From assembly GCA_944363005.1 (NCBI GenBank), contig CALVTV010000211.1, positions 1 through 10,765 of the forward strand: DNA of 10,765 nucleotides, given 5' to 3'. Below the pieces are notes generated by a model. That model worked only from the letters and a program-made list of their open reading frames with translations. It had not been told where the DNA came from and did not search any database. Below, piece by piece: positions 6,376 through 10,765 of this stretch. The translations under genes and the position numbers were made by a program. Each line of letters starts with the position of its first letter. Position 1 is the stretch's first letter. The DNA is from an uncultured Clostridia bacterium. Lineage in GTDB: Bacteria > Bacillota > Clostridia > Christensenellales > Aristaeellaceae.

Positions 6376-7833
6376 TCATTCCTCCCCCGGATGCTGCCTG
6401 TGATACGGCGTATGCAGCTGATAGGCGTGCGCCGCGCGCAGCAGGCGCTCCTCGCTGAATGCCGGGCCGATCAGCTGCGCGCCGACCGGCAGCCCCTGCT
6501 CGTCAAATCCGCAGGGGAAGCAGAGTCCCGGCAACCCCGCCATGTTCACGGAAACGGTGTAAATGTCGCCCAGATACATCTTGATCGGATCGTCCGTGTT
6601 CGAGCCAAGCGGATAGGCCGTGGTCGGCGCGGCGGGCGTGATCAGCAAATCCGCCTGCTCAAAGCAGCGGTCAAACGCGCGCTTGATGAGCGCCTTCACC
6701 TGCAGGGCCTTGTTGTAATAGGCGCCGTAATAGCCGGAGGAGAGCGCAAAAGCGCCCAGCATAATGCGCCGCTTGACCTCCGGGCCGAATCCTTCGCTTC
6801 TGGAGCGCAGATAGAGGTCGTGCAGATCCTCAAAGTGTTTCGGCCGGTAGCCGTACTTCACGCCGTCGTAGCGCGAGAGGTTGCTCGACGCCTCGGCGCA
6901 GGCCAACACGTAATACGCGGGAATGGCATACGCCAGCTCGGGCATGCGCACCGGCACCAGCTGCGCGCCGCGCGCCTGCAATTCCCTGGCGGCCCCCATC
7001 ACCCGCTCGCGCACCTGCTCGTCGAGTCCTTCCCCGAAGTAATCCTCCGGCACGCCCACGCGAAGGCCGCTCAGCGCATCGCCCTCGGGCATGCCCGGCA
7101 AAGGCGCATCCACGGACGTGGCATCCAGCGCGTCGCGGCCCATGATGACCCGGGTAACAGCTGCCGCGTCGCGGGCATCGATGGCCAGCGGACCGATCTG
7201 GTCGAGCGAACTGGCATAGGCCAACAGCCCGTAACGCGAGACCGCGCCATAGGTCGGCTTGAGGCCCGTCACCCCGCAGAAGGAGGCCGGTTGTCGAATG
7301 GAGCCGCCCGTATCGCTGCCCAGCGCATAGAACACCTCGCGCGCGGCAACCGCCGCCGCCGAGCCGCCGGAGGAACCGCCCGGCACGCGGGACAGGTTCC
7401 ACGGGTTATGCGTCACGCCGAAATACGAGCTCTCCGTCGTCGAGCCCATGGCAAACTCGTCCATGTTCGTCTTGCCCAGGCAGACGGCGCCTGCCTCCTG
7501 CAATTTCTGCATCACCGTCGCGTCAAACACAGGCACATAGTGCTCAAGCATTCGGGAGGCGCATGTCGTCTCCACATCCCGGGTCGAGATCAGGTCCTTG
7601 ACCGCCATCGGAACGCCCGCCAATGGCCCGGTATATACGCCCTCGTCGATGCCCCTTTGCACCTCGCGCGCCCGGCGCAGCGCCTGCTCCCGCGTCACGC
7701 GGATGAAGGCATGCACCTGCGGTTCCTTTTCCTCCATGCGCGCCAGGCACGCGCGCACCGCTTCCTCCACGCCGATCTCCCGCGCGCGGATCTTTGCGCC
7801 CAGTTCGAGCGCCGCCAGGTCAAACAGCTCCAT
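6376..7833 (-). CDS. gatA: Asp-tRNA(Asn)/Glu-tRNA(Gln) amidotransferase subunit A
   Basis: This 485-residue glutaminase subunit belongs to the amidase-signature family. It hydrolyses glutamine (or asparagine) and channels ammonia to GatB. The Ser-cisSer-Lys triad is complete: Lys79 in AVKDL, Ser154 in PGGSSGGSA and Ser178 in GSDTGGSIRQPAS, the same numbers as in Staphylococcus aureus GatA. The Gly/Ser-rich amidase signature spans about 151-190, and KPTYGAVSRYGL and SSLDQIGP follow. Two in-frame ATGs are available: 7839 touches the GGGAGGG directly, while 7833 lies 7 nt beyond GGGAGG, so 7833 was chosen. It starts 13 nt after the gatC stop and ends 3 nt before gatB, so it is likely co-translated with both. 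No missing residue or frame problem is seen. Confidence 0.98.
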   Translation of the reverse strand: MELFDLAALELGAKIRAREIGVEEAVRACLARMEEKEPQVHAFIRVTREQALRRAREVQRGIDEGVYTGPLAGVPMAVKDLISTRDVETTCASRMLEHYVPVFDATVMQKLQEAGAVCLGKTNMDEFAMGSTTESSYFGVTHNPWNLSRVPGGSSGGSAAAVAAREVFYALGSDTGGSIRQPASFCGVTGLKPTYGAVSRYGLLAYASSLDQIGPLAIDARDAAAVTRVIMGRDALDATSVDAPLPGMPEGDALSGLRVGVPEDYFGEGLDEQVRERVMGAARELQARGAQLVPVRMPELAYAIPAYYVLACAEASSNLSRYDGVKYGYRPKHFEDLHDLYLRSRSEGFGPEVKRRIMLGAFALSSGYYGAYYNKALQVKALIKRAFDRCFEQADLLITPAAPTTAYPLGSNTDDPIKMYLGDIYTVSVNMAGLPGLCFPCGFDEQGLPVGAQLIGPAFSEERLLRAAHAYQLHTPYHRQHPGEE

Positions 7834-7846
7834 GTTCATCCCTCCC

Positions 7847-8134
7847 TCACTCGACCGTCTTGGGCACGAGGAAACAGCCGTCCTTGCTCGCCGGTGCGTT
7901 GCGCAGTATCCATTCCCGATCCATGCTCTCGCGCACCTCGTCCTCGCGCATCACGTTGACCACCGGCAGCGCGTGGCTCATCGGCTCCACGCCCTGCGTA
8001 TCCAGTTCGCCGAGCTGGCCCACGTATTCGATCATCCGGGCGAGATCCTTCGCCGCCTGCGCGCGCTGATCCTCATCCAGCTTCAGGTATGCCAACTGCG
8101 CCACATAGCTCACCATCGCGTCGTTGATTTCCAT
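7847..8134 (-). CDS. gatC: Asp-tRNA(Asn)/Glu-tRNA(Gln) amidotransferase subunit C
   Basis: This 95-residue GatC is the small subunit that wraps around GatA and GatB and stabilises the complex; it has no catalytic residues. The sequence has the usual N-terminal helices (VSYVAQLAYLKLDED), a central RMIEYVGQLGELDTQGVEPM segment and a C-terminal LRNAPASKDGCFLVPKTVE tail. This matches the family pattern of ...NAP....g.f.VPkvie. The frame is open further upstream into aspS. The ATG at 8134 was chosen because GGAGG lies 7 nt before it; the ATG at 8140 would be only 1 nt from it. The gap to the aspS stop is 17 nt. Confidence 0.96.
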   Translation of the reverse strand: MEINDAMVSYVAQLAYLKLDEDQRAQAAKDLARMIEYVGQLGELDTQGVEPMSHALPVVNVMREDEVRESMDREWILRNAPASKDGCFLVPKTVE

Positions 8135-8151
8135 CTTCATGCCTCCTCGCC

Positions 8152-9453
8152 TTACGGCTCCATGCGCTGTTGATCGCGCGGGAACATGCACGCCTCGCGC
8201 ACGTTGTTCTCCCCGAGCAGGCGCGCCGTCAACCGCTCCAAGCCCAGGCCCAGCCCGCCATGGGGGCAGGTGCCGTACTTGTGAATCATCAGGTAGCCCT
8301 CAAAGTCCGCGGGGTCCAGTCCCTTCTTGCGCATTTTTTCGACCTGCGTCTGGTAGTCGTGAATGCGCTGGCCGCCCGTGGTGACCTCCAGCCCGCGGAA
8401 GAGCAGGTCAAAAGAGAGCGTATAGCGCGGGTCCTGCGGGTCATCCGCCGCATAGAACGGGCGCTTCTTGCTGGGATAATGGGTCACGAACACGAACTCG
8501 CTGCCGTATTCCTCCTCAAAGAGGCGGGAGATGAGCTGCTCTTCCTCCGGCTCCAGGTCAAACGGATCGCGGATCGGCCGCTGATACCGCTCGCTGACCA
8601 AGCGCTTGGCCTCGTCAAAGCGCACCGCCGGGATCGCATCCACGCGCGGCAGCGTGACGCCCAGCACGCGCAGCTGCGGCGCGTAGTCCGCCTCCAGCAC
8701 GCGCATGATCGTCTGAAGCACCTTCGTCTCCATCTGCATGACGTCTTCAAAGCCGTCGATGAACCCCATTTCAAAGTCCATGGACGTGTATTCGTTCAGA
8801 TGGCGCTGCGTGTTGTGCTTTTCCGCGCGGAACACCGGGCCAATTTCAAACACGCGCTCGTAAACCGGCACCAGCGCCTGTTTGTAAAATTGCGGGCTCT
8901 GCGCCAAATACGCGCGCCGGCCGAAGTACTCCATGCGAAACAGGTTCGCGCCGCCCTCCGCGTTCTGGGCGACGATCTTCGGGGTATGGATTTCGGTGAA
9001 GCCCTCGCGCTCCAGCGCCTGCCTGAAACCGCGCACGATGCCTTCCTGCACTTTGAACACCGCACGCCGCCTGAGGTTGCGCAGCGTCACAAACCGCAAC
9101 GCGAGATCCGTATCGAGCGTCAGATTCATCTTGTTCTTGCCGATGGGCACAGGCATCGGCTCCGCCGCGCGGCTGAGCACCTCAAGCGCGCTCACGTGCA
9201 GCTCTGTGCCGCCGGGCGCCCGCGCATCGCGCACCATTTTCCCCTGCGCGCGCACCGCGTCGCCCTCGCGCACGTCAAATTCGTCGCCACTGAGCACACA
9301 TTGCAGCACGCCCCCCGGCATGCGCAGCAGCATGAAGCGCACATCGCCCAAATCGCGCAGCGTATGGACCATGCCGTGTACCTGAACACCCTCGTCCGCC
9401 TGCACAGCAGCCGGATCAAACAATCGCTTCGTCATGCCTGTCATGGTTTTCAT
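8152..9453 (-). CDS. aspS: Aspartate--tRNA(Asp/Asn) ligase, archaeal type, probably non-discriminating
   Basis: This 433-residue class IIb synthetase attaches Asp to tRNA-Asp and probably also to tRNA-Asn. It has an N-terminal OB anticodon domain (about 20-95) and a catalytic domain with motif 2 FRAEKHNTQRHLNEYTSMDF (208-227) and motif 3 GLGLER (402-407). The ATP/Asp-site segments QSPQFYKQ (185-192) and EVTTGGQRIHDY (356-367) are present. It lacks the large GAD insertion of bacterial AspRS, so it is the archaeal-type form that many Clostridia carry. His30 (in GMVH) and Pro80 (in DARAPGG) align by eye with the Trp26 and Lys85 positions of the discriminating archaeal enzyme; His and Pro there mark non-discriminating enzymes. 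Being in one operon with gatCAB supports the same role. Start is uncertain: ATGs at 9453, 9444 and 9435 are all in frame. The best SD-like AAAGGA is 12 nt before 9453, while homologues would fit 9435. Confidence 0.93.
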   Translation of the reverse strand: MKTMTGMTKRLFDPAAVQADEGVQVHGMVHTLRDLGDVRFMLLRMPGGVLQCVLSGDEFDVREGDAVRAQGKMVRDARAPGGTELHVSALEVLSRAAEPMPVPIGKNKMNLTLDTDLALRFVTLRNLRRRAVFKVQEGIVRGFRQALEREGFTEIHTPKIVAQNAEGGANLFRMEYFGRRAYLAQSPQFYKQALVPVYERVFEIGPVFRAEKHNTQRHLNEYTSMDFEMGFIDGFEDVMQMETKVLQTIMRVLEADYAPQLRVLGVTLPRVDAIPAVRFDEAKRLVSERYQRPIRDPFDLEPEEEQLISRLFEEEYGSEFVFVTHYPSKKRPFYAADDPQDPRYTLSFDLLFRGLEVTTGGQRIHDYQTQVEKMRKKGLDPADFEGYLMIHKYGTCPHGGLGLGLERLTARLLGENNVREACMFPRDQQRMEP

Positions 9454-9525
9454 CTCGAACGCACATCCTTTCCCCGCGGCCTTGCGCCGCCATGACCTGT
9501 TGCCGCCCGGGATTTTGAACCAAAT

Positions 9526-9554
9526 AAAAAATCCCGAGCAATTTCTGCTCGGGA
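9526..9554 (-). terminator. T-box terminator hairpin
   Basis: A perfect 9-bp stem TCCCGAGCA/TGCTCGGGA (9554-9546 with 9540-9532), with loop GAAAT, is followed by six T (9531-9526). This is the transcription-off state of the T-box. The 5' arm overlaps the antiterminator strand CCCGAG. It lies about 70 nt before the aspS start. Confidence 0.95.
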
Positions 9555-9793
9555 CGGGAACACAAATAGGACCCCGCGGTACCACCCAAGTTGCTGCCTG
9601 CGGCCATCACCCGGCAACCTCTCGAACCCTTAACGCGGGCAATACGGATGCGCCTGGGCAGCCGCTTTGGCGCACCGGCTCCGGAGTGTTCTTTCCTCCC
9701 GCGGGGTTCCTCCGTGCAGCTCTCAGCCGGTGGCCGCACCTCTCTGTCCGGAAACGCGGGGTACTCGTCTCCTTCATGGCCGTTTGTTTTATG
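9526..9793 (-). promoter_or_regulatory. T-box riboswitch controlling aspS-gatCAB (GAAC specifier: Asn and/or Glu)
   Basis: This leader RNA senses uncharged tRNA and switches transcription of the amidation operon. Stem I has a lower helix GGAG/CTCC (9772-9769 with 9686-9683), the specifier-loop motif AGTA (9765-9762), and an upper helix CCCGCG/CGCGGG. The 3' side of the loop reads AAAGAACA just before CTCC. By comparison with the glyQ T-box structure, the triplet before the last A is AAC (9690-9688, Asn); GAA (9691-9689, Glu) overlaps it. The antiterminator is complete: CTTGGG (9590-9585), bulge TGGTACC (9584-9578) carrying the UGGU that pairs with the tRNA NCCA end, GCGGG (9577-9573) pairing with CCCGT, then CCCGAG (9553-9548) closing on CTTGGG. 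That last segment is also an arm of the terminator, so the two folds exclude each other. The region 9454-9943 holds no protein gene. Confidence 0.95.
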
Positions 9794-9799
9794 CTGTGC

Positions 9800-9828
9800 A
9801 TTATAGCGTCTAAAAATGCGCATGTCAA
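9800..9828 (-). promoter_or_regulatory. SigA promoter of the T-box-aspS-gatCAB operon
   Basis: On the minus strand a perfect TTGACA (9828-9823), a 17-bp spacer and a perfect TATAAT (9805-9800) give a start near 9793, just before stem I of the T-box. A full-consensus promoter fits an operon whose control lies downstream, at the attenuator. Confidence 0.9.
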
Positions 9829-9876
9829 GAGAAAACTTTCATTTTTTCTTCGAAATCATGGAATAACGATATAGAT

Positions 9877-9905
9877 TTGACAACGCCTTGCAAATCATGT
9901 ACAAT
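9877..9905 (+). promoter_or_regulatory. SigA promoter of the YbjN-like gene
   Basis: On the plus strand a perfect TTGACA (9877-9882), a 17-bp spacer and TACAAT (9900-9905) give a start near 9912, about 32 nt before the gene's ATG. It is divergent from the T-box promoter; the two -35 boxes are 48 bp apart across an AT-rich stretch. Confidence 0.83.
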
Positions 9906-9943
9906 GGACACACGATCACAACGACGTGAGGAGGTCGTATCCC

Positions 9944-10414
9944 ATGGCCTATTCGCAAAAACTGGTGGACAGCCTTCAGGCGCTGTTCAAAACCCTGGGC
10001 TTTCAGCCCCGATTTGAAGAGAAGAACGGATTCGCTCTGTTCACCCTCCAGATGAAATTGCACTGCAAGCTGCAAAGCGCGCGCATGTACGTCTTCGTGC
10101 AGGAGGATCACTTTTCCACGGTGACCACCGTGCCGCTGAGCGCGGACGAAAACTGCCGCCTTGCCGTCGCCGAATACCTCACGCGCGCCAATTTCAACAT
10201 GCGCAACGGCAATTTTGAGCTCAACATGGAGGATGGCGAAATCCGCTTCAAGACGTACCTGCACGCCTCAAACGGGGAGATGGACATCGCCGGAGCACGC
10301 CTTTGCCTGATTGTGCCGTTCCTGATGATCGACCGCTTCGGGGACGGGCTGGTGGAGGTGCTCTTCGGTTTCAAGTCCCCGCGGGAAGCGTTTGAGGACG
10401 TGCGCGGCAAGTAA
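9944..10414 (+). CDS. YbjN-like domain protein of unknown function
   Basis: This is a 156-residue soluble protein with no signal peptide or membrane segment. The pattern resembles the YbjN / type III secretion chaperone-like fold. An N-terminal helix (about 5-19) is followed by a beta-rich half (about 28-66), a helix AVAEYLTRANFNM (74-86) and the strand pair NGNFELNMEDGEIRFKTYL (88-106). The C-terminal half has long hydrophobic helices (about 115-131) and a GFKSPREAFEDV end. The NGNFELNMEDGEIRF block is the best family clue. In other bacteria such proteins are linked to chaperone or regulatory roles, but no function can be assigned here. The ATG at 9944 was chosen because GGAGG lies 9 nt upstream; the frame to 9926 would need a start without an SD. 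It is a single gene with its own promoter and terminator. Confidence 0.8.
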   Translation: MAYSQKLVDSLQALFKTLGFQPRFEEKNGFALFTLQMKLHCKLQSARMYVFVQEDHFSTVTTVPLSADENCRLAVAEYLTRANFNMRNGNFELNMEDGEIRFKTYLHASNGEMDIAGARLCLIVPFLMIDRFGDGLVEVLFGFKSPREAFEDVRGK

Positions 10415-10430
10415 ACATAGCGCACGACAA

Positions 10431-10480
10431 CATCAAAAAAGGGCCGCCGGTTTTCCCAAGCCGGTGGCCCTTTTGATGAT
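10431..10480. terminator. Bidirectional terminator between convergent genes
   Basis: The sequence AAAAGGGCCGCCGG (10437-10450), a 10-nt loop and CCGGTGGCCCTTTT (10461-10474) form a stem of 14 pairs including one G-T. An outer CATC/GATG can extend the stem if two A are bulged. The plus strand ends in TTTTGATGATTT and the minus strand in six T, so it can stop both the YbjN-like gene and the hydrolase gene. It begins 16 nt after one stop codon and ends 7 nt before the other. Confidence 0.88.
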
Positions 10481-10487
10481 TTCGGCC

Positions 10488-10765
10488 TCAGATGCCCTTT
10501 CCGTCCAGAAAGTTGAGCACAGTCGAAACGTACGCGCGCATTACGCTGTCCTCGGAAGCGTAGATCTCGTGGCGCGCCGTGTCAAAGCGCTTGAGCTGCG
10601 CACCCGGTACCTGCCGCACAAACCGATTCTGCGGCTCGAGCTTGACAATCGAGTCAAGCCCCGCCTGGCAAAGCAACAGCGGCGTGCGGATCTTCTGTGC
10701 GTTTTTCTTGTCCAGCAGCCTGCGCGTGATGCCCACGCCTTCGCGAATCCAGCTGTATGTCGGCG
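10488..10765 (-). CDS. Alpha/beta-hydrolase, lysophospholipase / monoacylglycerol lipase type (C-terminal part)
   Basis: Only the last 91 residues are present; the gene runs off the right edge, and the visible frame starts two bases into the window end. The visible part has TYSWIREG followed by helices, then the strand TPLLLCQAGLDSIV with the likely catalytic Asp (visible residue 37). Next is DTARHEIYASED with the catalytic His (visible residue 65), and finally a helix ending in NFLDGKGI. This spacing of Asp and His-Glu is typical of Hydrolase_4 / serine aminopeptidase S33-like esterases such as PldB-type lysophospholipases. The nucleophile Ser must lie outside the window. Substrate is unknown: phospholipid, monoacylglycerol or another ester. 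Confidence 0.85.
   Translation of the reverse strand, partial: PTYSWIREGVGITRRLLDKKNAQKIRTPLLLCQAGLDSIVKLEPQNRFVRQVPGAQLKRFDTARHEIYASEDSVMRAYVSTVLNFLDGKGI

Noticed and set aside
4885..7959. A 1024-codon plus-strand open frame opposite gatB, gatA and the end of gatC.
   Set aside because: It is antisense to three certain genes, is very rich in Arg, His, Ala and Leu with no recognisable domain, and has no convincing start site. In GC-rich genes the antisense frame is often open by codon bias.
8170..9495. A 441-codon plus-strand frame opposite aspS.
   Set aside because: It is an antisense shadow of the synthetase gene, with no domain or ribosome-binding site.
9416..9823. Minus-strand frames of 73-135 codons inside the T-box leader (also 9607-9828).
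   Set aside because: They cross the T-box stems, antiterminator or terminator, which fully explain the sequence. They have no homology or proper start signal.

Overview
The window looks like a piece of a moderately GC-rich Clostridia-type Bacillota (Firmicutes) chromosome. The evidence is near-consensus SigA promoters, strong Shine-Dalgarno (SD) sequences, a T-box riboswitch, a phase-A-tract rRNA promoter starting at G, and an archaeal-type aspartyl-tRNA synthetase paired with GatCAB. The genus cannot be fixed from the sequence alone. Almost everything is read on the minus strand, so from right to left; only one gene, near the right end, is on the plus strand.

Left edge (1-292): the start of what is almost certainly a ribosomal RNA operon pointing out of the window. 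There is a consensus promoter with three A6 tracts spaced exactly 10 bp apart, then a leader with a boxA-like sequence. The rRNA itself is not in the window. Next (293-3161) comes a three-gene ABC uptake operon of the TrpX/TrpY/TrpZ-like class: promoter, structured leader, binding protein, an attenuator-like hairpin, permease, ATPase, terminator. Its substrate is unknown. An inverted repeat that may be an operator lies upstream. From 3338 to 4815 is a single-gene unit for NADP-type glutamate dehydrogenase, with its own promoter and terminator.

Centre and right (4939-9828): a complete tRNA-dependent amidation operon in the order T-box, aspS (archaeal-type, with residues expected of a non-discriminating enzyme), gatC, gatA, gatB. 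AspRS is expected to mischarge tRNA-Asn with Asp, and GatCAB then converts Asp-tRNA-Asn to Asn-tRNA-Asn (and possibly Glu-tRNA-Gln to Gln-tRNA-Gln). The T-box specifier region reads GAAC, in which a Glu codon (GAA) and an Asn codon (AAC) overlap. This is the arrangement known for the two-tRNA T-box of Clostridium acetobutylicum. A plus-strand gene for a YbjN-like protein (9944-10414) is transcribed divergently from the T-box operon. It converges, across a bidirectional terminator, on the C-terminal end of an alpha/beta-hydrolase (lysophospholipase / monoacylglycerol lipase type) cut by the right edge.

No mobile element, CRISPR array or tRNA gene was seen. The best candidates for a second look are the dual-codon T-box, the ND-AspRS signature, the phased A-tract rRNA promoter, and the unexplained leader and operator features of the ABC operon.
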